Shown one piece after another: positions 8,764-15,584 of a stretch of 63,750 nucleotides of DNA. The position numbers and the translations under genes were made by a program. The notes beneath the pieces were generated by a model that was not told where the DNA came from, ran no database searches, and saw only the letters and a program-made list of their open reading frames with translations. How positions within the stretch are numbered: position 1 is the first letter of the stretch; each line of letters opens with the position of its first letter. Source of the DNA: Chloroflexota bacterium (GTDB lineage: Bacteria; Chloroflexota; Dehalococcoidia; FW602-bin16); the NCBI GenBank assembly GCA_004297765.1, contig SCTZ01000014.1:1-63750 (forward strand). Reading direction: 5' to 3'.

Positions 8764-9188
8764 CAGAGTAGGGCCAGGGTGCGATCGGTAGGCCGCGATT
8801 GCGGTCACTCCGCGCCATCGGCTCCTAGTGGATCCGTGGAGCACTCTCTTTCCTATCAATCCGACGTGTAGAGGTCGGGAGTCCCCCCGACCTCTACACG
8901 TGCCAAGGAGGATCCTTCGGCTTGCGTGGCGCTGGCTGGCAAGAGGTCACGCCGTGGCATAGCCTGTGTGGGTCTGGACGGCTAGCCGTCCGAGTCGCGG
9001 AATCTTGTGGTTGTGTGGAGACGGAGGGGGCCAGCGCAGGTCCCTAGATAACGGTTTGCCATCACGGGGCCGATGCAGGCGAAAGGAGGTGGTGACCCGG
9101 CCGAAATACCAGAAGGATGACATGAAGATCGGCCCAGTCGGGCCGATCCGCGCCTCGAAGTTTACGGAGACGGAAGGAGAATTCATAC
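8764..9188. other. 425-bp intergenic leader rich in palindromes
   Basis: Three perfect inverted repeats stand out: a 15-bp stem at 8865-8900, GGACGGCTAGCCGTCC at 8976-8991, and a 9-bp stem with an AGTC loop at 9126-9147. The first is probably a 3' end structure for the di-heme cytochrome. The other two would lie in the leader of the LPXTG cytochrome gene. A strong AAGGAGGTGG at about 9083 precedes a GTG codon, but the frame runs into the next gene without a recognisable product. I could not match the region to a known riboswitch. Confidence 0.4.
8865..8900 (+). terminator. 15-bp perfect hairpin after the di-heme cytochrome gene
   Basis: CGTGTAGAGGTCGGG (8865-8879) and CCCGACCTCTACACG (8886-8900) form a perfect stem with a six-base loop. 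It lies 100 bp past the cytochrome stop codon and no T-run follows. It would stabilise or end the transcript on either strand. Confidence 0.45.
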
Positions 9189-9680
9189 GTGAAGCATCGC
9201 AAGATTACGCTCCTCGTGGGGCTTGCGGCCGTTCTGGTCGCGGTCGTAGTCATGACGGGCCCCGCCTTTGCTCTGCCGAATTACACGACGGCTACCGGAC
9301 AGGCCTGCGGCATATGCCACGTCAATCCGGCCGGCGGCGGCCCGTTGACCCCGCGGGGCACCGCATTTGCGGCGGTCCCGACTCACATCACCGATCCGGC
9401 GGGTGCCTTTACGTCTAGCGGCGCCGCCGCTTCGCCGTCGCCATCGCCAGCTGCGTCGCCCTCGCCGGCTGTATCACCATCGCCCTCGCCGGCCGCATCG
9501 CCATCGCCCTCGCCGGCTGTATCGCCATCGCCATCGCCAGCTGTGTCGCCATCGCCCTCGCCAGTTGCCTCGCCGTCGGCGCTGCCAAGGACTGGTGGCA
9601 TCCCCATTCTGCCGTTCGGGCTCATCGGTGGCTTCGGTCTCTTCGCTCTTGGCTGGATCGTGCGCCGCTTCGGTCGCTAG
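9189..9680 (+). CDS. secreted single-CXXCH protein with LPXTG wall-sorting signal
   Basis: This 163-residue protein has a signal peptide (KHRKITLLVGLAAVLVAV..., cleavage after about residue 28) and a short domain with one c-type heme motif, CGICH, at residues 39-43. A long Pro-Ser-Pro-Ala repeat follows (about 80-130). The end is a complete sortase signal: LPRTG at about 131-135, a hydrophobic stretch and a VRRFGR tail. GTG start with AAGGAG nine bases upstream. The next gene is a sortase. I read it as a heme protein on a proline-rich stalk, covalently fixed to the cell wall. The heme domain is very small (about 50 residues), so heme binding should be tested. Confidence 0.8.
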   Translation: MKHRKITLLVGLAAVLVAVVVMTGPAFALPNYTTATGQACGICHVNPAGGGPLTPRGTAFAAVPTHITDPAGAFTSSGAAASPSPSPAASPSPAVSPSPSPAASPSPSPAVSPSPSPAVSPSPSPVASPSALPRTGGIPILPFGLIGGFGLFALGWIVRRFGR

Positions 9681-9711
9681 GACGATCTAACCGGAACAGC
9701 AATGCGATAGA

Positions 9712-9740
9712 GAGGCGCACTCGCTCTGCGGGTGCGCCTC
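9712..9740 (+). terminator. 9-bp hairpin between the LPXTG cytochrome and sortase genes
   Basis: GAGGCGCAC and GTGCGCCTC form a perfect stem with an 11-base loop, 32 bp after the cytochrome stop. No T-run follows. With the promoter-like boxes at 9771-9799 it suggests the sortase can be transcribed separately. Confidence 0.4.
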
Positions 9741-9770
9741 CGCACGGAGAAGACGTGCTACACTGGGAAC

Positions 9771-9799
9771 AAGACAGGAGACGAAGATGTAGGTATAAT
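9771..9799 (+). promoter_or_regulatory. candidate sigma-70-type promoter for the sortase gene
   Basis: AAGACA (9771-9776, four of six to the -35 consensus) and a perfect TATAAT (9794-9799) are 17 bp apart. The start codon lies 30 bp further on, behind GGAGGAAG. Confidence 0.45.
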
Positions 9800-9828
9800 C
9801 TGGTAGACTGGCGGAGGAAGAGTGGGTC

Positions 9829-10578
9829 GTGAGTGAAGCGGAGAAGCAGATTCCTCTTAGGCGGACAGCGTTTAGCTGGATATCCTACGTGCTAACCGGT
9901 GTTGGCATCGTTATTCTTCTTGGAACAGCTGGGCTCTATGCCTATGGCGCTTACGAGCAACGCCAGTTCGAGCTGTCCGTGCTCGAGTTCAGAAAGCAGG
10001 TAGCAGAGCGGCAGTCGCAGCAGCAGCCCCTACAGCAAGCGCCGGTGGAATCGCCTTCCACGATACCAGCTGAAGCCGGCGCTCCGATCCAGCCCATCCA
10101 GCTACTACCGGTGGTTCCGATGCCTGTGCTGGCGCTCGACCCTGAACGGGTGGTGATTCCCAGCATCCAGGTGGACTCGCCGGTCGTGTTCGCCAAGATC
10201 GAGAACGGAGAATGGACGGTCCCCAAGTTCGTGGCCGGACACCTGGAGGGGACGGCCAAACCTGGCGAGAACGGGAACATGGTGCTGTCTGGCCATGTTC
10301 AGAGCATTTCCAGCGGGAACGTTTTCGCACATCTCAAGGACATGGCACTGGGTGATCAGGTGATTGTCTACACGCAAGAGGAGCGTTTTCTGTACGAGGT
10401 GTCGGAGATCAAGACAGTCAAGAACACCGACCTGAGCGTCGTTCAGCCGACGCGCGAACCGGTGGTGACGTTGCTAACCTGCACTGGAACCTGGCTTCCG
10501 CTGGCTCGTGACTACTCGGAGCGTTTGATTGTGGTGGGAAAGCTGACCGGTGTGGAGCCACTCAGAACCAGAGAATAA
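9829..10578 (+). CDS. membrane-anchored sortase
   Basis: The 249-residue protein has an N-terminal anchor at about residues 17-40, a Gln/Pro-rich linker and a sortase domain. The catalytic set is complete: His156 in LSGHV, Cys218 in TLLTC, and Arg232 in the SERLIVVG strand. N-terminal anchoring and length fit class D/E-type sortases. It starts with GTG behind GGAGGAAG. The gene before it encodes a protein with an LPRTG sorting signal, so the two form an enzyme-substrate pair. The stop codon overlaps the T-run of the convergent RNA gene at 10576-10808. Confidence 0.92.
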   Translation: MSEAEKQIPLRRTAFSWISYVLTGVGIVILLGTAGLYAYGAYEQRQFELSVLEFRKQVAERQSQQQPLQQAPVESPSTIPAEAGAPIQPIQLLPVVPMPVLALDPERVVIPSIQVDSPVVFAKIENGEWTVPKFVAGHLEGTAKPGENGNMVLSGHVQSISSGNVFAHLKDMALGDQVIVYTQEERFLYEVSEIKTVKNTDLSVVQPTREPVVTLLTCTGTWLPLARDYSERLIVVGKLTGVEPLRTRE

Positions 10579-10808
10579 AAAGAGCCCCAAGTAACCGCGC
10601 CACAGACCTCACACGCCCTGACATCGCCCATCCTCTCAGATACAACCGCCGAAAAGCAACACCCGCGAGGTAAGAACCTCCGAGCAGCGGCCTCAGCCTG
10701 CTGCCTTGGGGCATCGAGCCCGGATGCTTCCCCGCCGTTCAATCTGACGTTTGGTTTGGATGTGCGGCGCCAGGTGCCGTTTGACGGCTCTGGCTGACTA
10801 CTTGGGAC
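10576..10808 (-). ncRNA. candidate structured non-coding RNA of about 233 nt, unknown family
   Basis: No protein fits this stretch, but the minus strand shows a full small-RNA gene. A promoter (10815-10843) points to a start at G10808. The first ten bases GUCCCAAGUA pair with UACUUGGGGC near the 3' end (10584-10593), followed by CUCUUUUUAUU, as in an intrinsic terminator. Inside, nested long-range helices are visible: 10758-10766 with 10625-10633 (8 of 9 pairs) and 10742-10747 with 10636-10641 (6 of 6). Local hairpins lie at 10771-10793, 10708-10733, 10684-10704 and 10667-10680. Closed ends plus a terminator resemble housekeeping RNAs such as 6S, but I could not match conserved motifs of tmRNA, SRP RNA, RNase P RNA or 6S RNA. 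Confidence 0.6.
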
Positions 10809-10814
10809 ACCTAT

Positions 10815-10843
10815 ACACTATCACTTGCACGGCTATTTGTCAA
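10815..10843 (-). promoter_or_regulatory. promoter of the candidate structured RNA
   Basis: On the minus strand a perfect TTGACA (10838-10843) is followed 17 bp later by TAGTGT (10815-10820), which keeps the three most conserved -10 positions. The predicted start, six to seven bases on, is exactly the first base of the terminal helix. Confidence 0.55.
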
Positions 10844-10941
10844 CAACCTTACGGTAGGTAGACCAACTGGTTCGTGCTCGGTTGTCGCGACACACGGGTT
10901 GCAGTCTCATCTGCGCCGCTTTGTCACATGGGCGGTCAGAC

Positions 10942-10971
10942 TTGACACGGACGCCGCCAACGCCGCATTAT
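10942..10971 (+). promoter_or_regulatory. candidate promoter upstream of the mini zinc-ribbon gene
   Basis: TTGACA (10942-10947) and CATTAT (10966-10971) are separated by 18 bp, on the strand of the small gene at 11120. The leader would be about 140 nt. Confidence 0.35.
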
Positions 10972-11119
10972 AGCAACCACTTAGCTAATGTGCCGCCAGG
11001 CCGGGGGTTCTGGGGTGTTCCCCGAGAATTCCCGTTTCTGTGCGGTGCGGGGGCATGGGATTCCCGCAAAGTCCCCTGATCTTGCACTAGGCACGAACGT
11101 TATCAATGGAGCAAGCGCT

Positions 11120-11341
11120 GTGAGAAGCGATGATCAGACCCTTGTCGATATGCGCGGTCTCTGTGGCCGGCACAATGAGCTGTACTGCCCTGGTTGCGGG
11201 AAGGAAGTGGACGTCCTGCTGGTTCGCGAGGGAGACCCGCTTCCGCGATGCAGCAACTGCATGAAGAAGACCGGACAACGGACAGAGCACAAGCCCGGCA
11301 GGAACGCAAAGCCCCTGCCGGCTCAAGGACGCCTCCTGTGA
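11120..11341 (+). CDS. 73-residue zinc-ribbon protein
   Basis: The start is GTG at 11120, chosen because GGAG lies eight bases before it. A longer upstream extension of the frame has no ribosome site. The protein contains CGRHNELYCPGCG and, 18 residues on, RCSNCMKK, so two CXXC knuckles (CPGC and CSNC) form a treble-clef or ribbon zinc site. A basic tail (RTEHKPGRNAK) follows and could touch nucleic acid. Such orphan mini-ribbons are common in Chloroflexota but have no assigned role. The gene is isolated, with its own candidate promoter. Confidence 0.55.
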   Translation: MRSDDQTLVDMRGLCGRHNELYCPGCGKEVDVLLVREGDPLPRCSNCMKKTGQRTEHKPGRNAKPLPAQGRLL

Positions 11342-11511
11342 TGAACATACTCCGCTGAATCCCCTGCTCTCAACATCCGTGCGAATGTGCTATCCAAAAG
11401 GGCTATCCCAAAATCAGCTCTAGCGGCCTCTAGTAATGCAGGACGCTATAACAAACTTTGACCTCCAGCGTTTCGTTGCCGGAGGACAAAGGTGGATTAA
11501 GGAGGATGGGG

Positions 11512-12732
11512 ATGCCCGCATTGATCGTTGCTCTGATCATCGCGCTTACCACTGCCGCGGGAGGCGGTGCTGTCTACGCGTCGTCACAGGGCTCGCTGCC
11601 CGGCGAAGCCCTTTACACTGTCAAGACAACCGCCGAGGCTGTGCAGCTTACCCTGGCCGCAGACGACATGGCGAAGGCTCAGACCTACTTCAACCTCGCT
11701 ACCAAACGGGTGGATGAGGTCCAGAAGGCGAGTGAAAGCGGGAATGCCACGGCCGCCATGACGGCCGCTGAAGCTTTTGCCCGGGACCTAGTCCAAGCGG
11801 ACCAGCATATCGCCCAAGCCTCGGCCGCGGGCAAAGACGTGAGTGGCGTGATCGCACGGCTCAACGCGAACTTGGCGCGCCAGCAGAAGACTTTGACCGC
11901 CGTCGGCGATCGGGTCCCCGAGCAGGCAAAGAAGGCACTCGTCAGAGCCGCCAACATGGCAGAGCAAGGGCTTACCAAGGCCAGCTCGCACACTCAGAAC
12001 AAATCTGCCGCGGCCAACGCTGATGATACACCTGACCCGGCACCCACTTTGTCGGCCATGGTCACGGCCACCGTTCCCGGCCAGATTGGGGTGAGCGTGG
12101 TTCCTACCGTGACCGTGGTCCCGACCGTCACCGTGGGGGTATCCCACACTTTATCTATCACCCTAACTCAGGTGATCTCCGACGTCGAGGAACTGGCGGC
12201 GGACCCCGACGTTCCTGGACAAAGCTATAACGGATTGCTCGCCAAGCTCGGAGCAGCACAGGACGCCATCGAGCGCGAACAGCCGGATGTGACCGCCAAT
12301 ATCTTGAGCGCTCTCCTACACCAACTCAACGCATTCGATCGGGCAGATCATATCAGCGCGGAGAACTACAACAAGCTCTTAGAGGGCCTCGATGCTCTGG
12401 TGAGTGGCTTGGAAAAGAACACCAAGACTACCGGCAAGGCGGTGCACCCCAGCGCGCTTCCAGGACAACCAGACCTAACGTCTGTGCTATCGGAAGGTCC
12501 TGACCAGGACGATAGGCGAACCGCCTCGTCGATGCCCGCCGCGACGCCGGTTGGCACCGCGGACGAGCATGGTCGAGCATTGGGGCGCGGCAAGGGGAAC
12601 GGCGTGTCATACGCGCCTGAGCGGGATCCTGCCACGGTGCCGACTCCGGCGTCCATGGCGCCGCCAGGTCTAGATCCTGCATCGCCTGCCATACTGCGCA
12701 ACGAGCCACCAGCAGGTCGAGGAAAACGCTAG
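11512..12732 (+). CDS. secreted DUF5667-like protein
   Basis: I chose ATG 11512, which has TAAGGAGG six bases upstream and gives a clean signal peptide (MPALIVALIIALTTAAGGG). An upstream TTG in frame would bury it. The 406-residue product has a helical domain after the signal (SLPGEALYTVKTTAEAVQ, residues about 28-45, then long Ala-rich helices to about 170), as in DUF5667 proteins found beside sigma factors in Actinobacteria and Chloroflexota. A low-complexity Val/Thr/Pro linker follows, then a second helical segment and a Pro-rich tail. No catalytic motif is seen. A surface or stress-signalling role is only a guess. Confidence 0.65.
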   Translation: MPALIVALIIALTTAAGGGAVYASSQGSLPGEALYTVKTTAEAVQLTLAADDMAKAQTYFNLATKRVDEVQKASESGNATAAMTAAEAFARDLVQADQHIAQASAAGKDVSGVIARLNANLARQQKTLTAVGDRVPEQAKKALVRAANMAEQGLTKASSHTQNKSAAANADDTPDPAPTLSAMVTATVPGQIGVSVVPTVTVVPTVTVGVSHTLSITLTQVISDVEELAADPDVPGQSYNGLLAKLGAAQDAIEREQPDVTANILSALLHQLNAFDRADHISAENYNKLLEGLDALVSGLEKNTKTTGKAVHPSALPGQPDLTSVLSEGPDQDDRRTASSMPAATPVGTADEHGRALGRGKGNGVSYAPERDPATVPTPASMAPPGLDPASPAILRNEPPAGRGKR

Positions 12733-12746
12733 AGCCGGAGACACAG

Positions 12747-12779
12747 GCGCTCTGCACGGTCAGCGACCGTGCAGAGCGC
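12747..12779 (+). terminator. 15-bp hairpin terminator after the DUF5667-like gene
   Basis: GCGCTCTGCACGGTC and its reverse complement form a perfect 15-bp stem with a three-base AGC loop, ending in TTCCTTCC. The T-run is weak, but stem strength and position 15 bp after the stop support termination. The remaining bases to 13117 contain nothing else I can support. Confidence 0.6.
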
Positions 12780-13117
12780 TTCCTTCCGCCGACGCTCCGC
12801 GCTCTTGGTCTCGAATGTTTCTCATGAACATCGGTTTATGCCACACCCGATCGGAAGCTTCCATTCTCTTGGCCCCGCACCATCCACCCTAACGGCGAGC
12901 CCCATGCAGCCTGCCGGCACAGTTGCCAGACGGAGCCTCGCTGATGTAAAGTAGAGCCTGTCGACCAGGAGTCGCAGCAGTTGGCACGAGCATTGAGTCA
13001 GCGACCCTGTCTACATTCCCGCGGAAGCTGGAATAGCGAGGACTGCGTCGAGGTCGCTTACTTAACGCCCCGCGATTTGCTCCGAGCAGAGCGAGCGGCA
13101 CAAGGAACGTTAGGCAA

Positions 13118-14068
13118 TTGGATGACGCCCCCATCGTGAAGACTAGTTCGGGCCCCGAAGTCAGCGGTCGCGTGCTTCGGGGGCTAGTGACCGTAATCAG
13201 CGTGCCGGCCCTGGTGGCGACGATACTCTGGGCGGGCAATGCTACGGCCATCAGTGTGGCTCTACGCGATTTCTCCAGTCTGGCCATCACCGAGGTGCGA
13301 ATGGCTGGTGCTGTCCCGATTCTGCTGGCTCTGACTCTTCTTGCTCGTCGCCCTTTGCGCTTTCCTCGGGGGAAGAAACTCGCTCTGCTGCTCCTGGCGG
13401 GTGGGGCGTACGGGGCAGGGGTCCTGGCGGTGACGGTGGGATTGCATCACACAGCAGCGGTGAATGCAACCCTTCTCATGTCCACACAGCCTCTGCTTGC
13501 CTTTATTATCGGAGCGGTCGTAGGGGTCGAGCGACTGGCCAGGAGGCGTGTGCTCGGGGCGATGGTGGCTTTCGTGGGAGTGTCCGTTATCGTCTTTCGC
13601 CATGGCGTATCGTTGGAAACCGGCACCCTGGCGGGGGATCTGCTTATCCTCGGTGGGTCTCTGATGGGTGGTGTCATGGTCATCACCCAGGTGTTCCTCT
13701 TCAGTGAGCTCGGAGTTCTGGGGAGCACGACGCTGATCGTGACAATCGGGGGAATCCTCGCGCTACCCTTCACGTGGTCCGAACTGGTCCAGCAAGACTG
13801 GGCCGTCAGCTCGCTCTCCAGTTGGAGCGGGCTGGTCTATAGCGTCGTGCTGGCCGTGGCGGTGCCTATGTTGTTGTGGAGCATGGCTATACGCACCATT
13901 GGTCCTGCCCGAACGCTGGTTTACAACTACCTGCAGCCGATCATCGGTGCCGTGATCGCCATTTTGGTTCTCTCGGAGTCCGTCGGTGTTCCGCATTTCG
14001 TGGGTACGGCCCTGGTTCTAGCTGGCCTCGCTCTCACGCGGCAACAAACGCCGGCGCGCGACGGCTGA
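13118..14068 (+). CDS. EamA/DMT-family membrane transporter
   Basis: A 316-residue protein with about ten hydrophobic helices in two EamA halves. The first half starts LVATILWAGNATAIS and the second GDLLILGGSLMGGVMVITQ. The final helices (YLQPIIGAVIAILVLSESV) are the family hallmark. Members export metabolites such as amino acids or nucleosides, but the substrate cannot be predicted. The longest frame starts with TTG 13118, with AAGGA 11 bases upstream; GTG 13136 is an alternative. It is a lone gene. Confidence 0.85.
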   Translation: MDDAPIVKTSSGPEVSGRVLRGLVTVISVPALVATILWAGNATAISVALRDFSSLAITEVRMAGAVPILLALTLLARRPLRFPRGKKLALLLLAGGAYGAGVLAVTVGLHHTAAVNATLLMSTQPLLAFIIGAVVGVERLARRRVLGAMVAFVGVSVIVFRHGVSLETGTLAGDLLILGGSLMGGVMVITQVFLFSELGVLGSTTLIVTIGGILALPFTWSELVQQDWAVSSLSSWSGLVYSVVLAVAVPMLLWSMAIRTIGPARTLVYNYLQPIIGAVIAILVLSESVGVPHFVGTALVLAGLALTRQQTPARDG

Positions 14069-14492
14069 GATGTGGTTGCCACCTCTAGTGTCCACATAAT
14101 ATAGCCCCGATCTCAAAGTAAGGTTGAGGGGATACGGCTTCAATGAAAAGGTTAAATGACGCCCGGACATTACGCGCTCATTCCCCTTTTCTCAACATCC
14201 GGCCCTTGACGGGACTCCTTGGTGGCGACGAGTGGCAAGTAGAACCGGTTTCACGGAAACGTATGCAACGAGTAAGTGAAGGGCAAGCTCACCCATGCGC
14301 TGAGCGACCAACCGAAGTGCATGCTCATCCCAGGCCCACGGCAGACGGTAGAGCAATGCCTATATTGATGTCCAGAAGAGCTTTCATCGTGTTTTGTTGT
14401 CAGTCTTGTTATCAAAAGCGAACGGCCCGAGAATCATTCTCGGGCCGTTCATATTGTCTGATTTCCGAAACGGTGTCTACATGCCATCCATC
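14069..14492. other. intergenic stretch with a perfect palindrome
   Basis: No convincing gene lies here. At 14420-14450 a 15-bp perfect stem (GAACGGCCCGAGAAT and its complement, one-base loop) stands 43 bp before the degraded tRNA-Sec copy. It could end minus-strand transcripts from hicA-hicB or be one of the palindromic repeats seen elsewhere in the window. Confidence 0.35.
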
Positions 14493-14566
14493 TGGCGGGA
14501 GTGCGTGGCAGTCGAACCTACCCGAGATAGCGCAGGCTGCCTCGCAACAGTTCTGAAGACCGCGCA
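14493..14566 (-). pseudogene. degraded 3' copy of the selenocysteine tRNA
   Basis: On the minus strand this stretch repeats about 72 nt of the 3' part of the tRNA-Sec gene at 15191-15288: the encoded CCA end, CGCACTCCC acceptor strand, T-loop, long variable arm and an anticodon loop still reading UCA (CUUCAGAA). The 5' acceptor strand and D arm are replaced by unrelated sequence, and the T stem has two mismatches. It cannot fold as a tRNA. Same orientation and 698-bp spacing suggest an integration or tandem duplication event around hicA-hicB. Confidence 0.75.
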
Positions 14567-14587
14567 TTTGGCAGTGCACCTGAGCCG

Positions 14588-14821
14588 CTATGCCGCGACC
14601 TCGATGGTGATAGCCTGGGGATGGTCCTCTTCTTCCGGGATCGGCTCGCCTCGTGCCTCAAGGGTTTCGACGTAGACGGCTATGGCCTCCTGCGCATTCG
14701 CGATGCATTCTGATACGGTTTCGCCCTGGGTCACGCAGCCTGGGAGGGCGGGGACCACTACGGAGTAGCCGCCTTCCTCAGGCTCGGGGTACAAGATTAC
14801 GGTGTAGCGTCGCTTGCTCAT
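14588..14821 (-). CDS. hicB: HicB-type antitoxin
   Basis: A 77-residue protein of the partially degraded RNase H fold: KRRYTVILYPEPEEGGYSVV, then LPGCVTQGETVSECIANAQEAI, the HicB signature. It should bind and silence HicA. I prefer ATG 14821 with AGGGGAG upstream over an in-frame GTG at 14839 that overlaps hicA. No C-terminal DNA-binding helix-turn-helix is present, so autoregulation may need other contacts. hicA lies immediately upstream, the usual order. Confidence 0.88.
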   Translation of the reverse strand: MSKRRYTVILYPEPEEGGYSVVVPALPGCVTQGETVSECIANAQEAIAVYVETLEARGEPIPEEEDHPQAITIEVAA

Positions 14822-14835
14822 TGAAGCTCCCCTTA

Positions 14836-15066
14836 TCACAGCAGTTTCCGCAACTCGTCCGCCGAGAGACCGGCTTGGTCCAGAATGGTCTGCAGTGTCT
14901 TGGGCTTGATAATTCGCCCGGCGTGAAGAGGCAAAACGACTGCGCCGGGCTTGGCAGAGTGTACCAAGGTTAGATGCGAGCCCCGTTGGCGGTAGGACGT
15001 CCAGCCGTCATGGTGTAGGGCGGCCAGCAGTTCTTTGGCAGTGATGCGCGGAAGTCTGAGGCTCAT
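14836..15066 (-). CDS. hicA: HicA-type mRNA interferase toxin
   Basis: A 76-residue protein with the dsRBD-like HicA fold. It begins PRITAKELLAALHHDGW, then has RQRGSHLTLVH containing the catalytic histidine (GSH motif), and ends in the PLHAGRIIKPKTLQTILDQAG segment. It is slightly longer than the usual 60 residues. Start is ATG with GGGAGG five to six bases before it. It lies 124 bp downstream of tRNA-Sec in the same direction, so transcripts from the tRNA promoter could run into it. Confidence 0.9.
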   Translation of the reverse strand: MSLRLPRITAKELLAALHHDGWTSYRQRGSHLTLVHSAKPGAVVLPLHAGRIIKPKTLQTILDQAGLSADELRKLL

Positions 15067-15190
15067 GTGCGCCTCCCATCCCCCGTCGGAGTCAGTGATC
15101 ATCAAGCTCGCGCATCTGCGGGCAGTCCGCCAACGGATTCGCTGCAACGTGAGGCGACGGCTCGAACACATGAGGCCGGGCACGACAACC

Positions 15191-15288
15191 TGGCGGGAGT
15201 GCGTGGGAGTCGAACCCACCCGCGACACCGCAGGGCGCCGCGCAACAGTTTTGAAGACTGCGAAGACCACCGGGCCCCATCCACTCCC
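15191..15288 (-). tRNA. selC: selenocysteine tRNA (anticodon UCA)
   Basis: The minus strand folds as tRNA-Sec. It has a GGGAGUGG acceptor with its 3' complement and encoded CCA, a six-pair D stem closing a CGGU loop, an anticodon loop CUUCAAA (UCA), and a nine-pair long variable arm (CGCGGCGCC with GGTGTCGCG). The T arm is GUGGG-UUCGACU-CCCAC. The extra-long variable arm and UCA separate it from tRNA-Ser. At 98 nt with CCA it is slightly longer than the E. coli molecule. It implies the cell reads UGA as selenocysteine. No selA, selB, selD or obvious selenoprotein lies in this window. Confidence 0.9.
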
Positions 15289-15376
15289 GAGGCTCCGGGA
15301 CGCCAGGCACGCTCTCCTTCAGCGACAGATGTGCGCAGATGGCAGCGTGGTGCTGCGTCCGTTCGGAACTACAGGT

Positions 15377-15406
15377 ATTGTACAAGACGGAGCTGCGTGT
15401 TGACAA
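15377..15406 (-). promoter_or_regulatory. promoter of the selenocysteine tRNA
   Basis: On the minus strand TTGTCA (15401-15406) and TACAAT (15377-15382) are 18 bp apart, each one mismatch from consensus. The start would lie about 80 bp before the mature tRNA 5' end. Confidence 0.55.
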
Positions 15407-15584
15407 GCGAGGGTAACGGACGTATTGAGCCGTCGAGCATGGCTAAGGCACGATAGATGGGGCGCGTCCGCGATCTCATTGTGCTGCGCGGGCAGATGGC
15501 CTGGCTGCACGTGTACCGGACCACGTAGTTGTGGTAGCATATGGAACTACGCAACGACGTGACGCAGGAGTAGGGAAGGGCAGC

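Noticed and set aside
9083..9300. A GTG ORF with AAGGAGGTGG overlapping the LPXTG gene
   Set aside because: The frame runs through the signal-peptide region of the cytochrome gene and yields no recognisable protein; the strong purine site may be part of an RNA structure.
9383..9625. Minus-strand ORF of Gly-Asp repeats
   Set aside because: It is the complement of the Pro-Ser repeat in the cytochrome gene, a low-complexity shadow.
10576..10808. RNase P RNA, tmRNA, SRP RNA or 6S RNA identity for the structured RNA
   Set aside because: CGGGGAAGCATCCGGGCTC recalls the RNase P GAGGAAAGUCCGGGCU block, and CAAGGCAGCAG recalls SRP, but the other conserved blocks (ACAGAA of RNase P, CCGGAAGG loop of SRP, CCA and Ala acceptor of tmRNA) are missing and 6S would be one long hairpin. 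Left unnamed.
14143..14556. 137-codon plus-strand ORF
   Set aside because: It runs through a palindrome and into the tRNA-Sec copy, has no ribosome site and no family resemblance.
14493..14566. A second working selenocysteine tRNA
   Set aside because: The 5' acceptor strand and D arm are gone and the T stem is mismatched, so it cannot fold.
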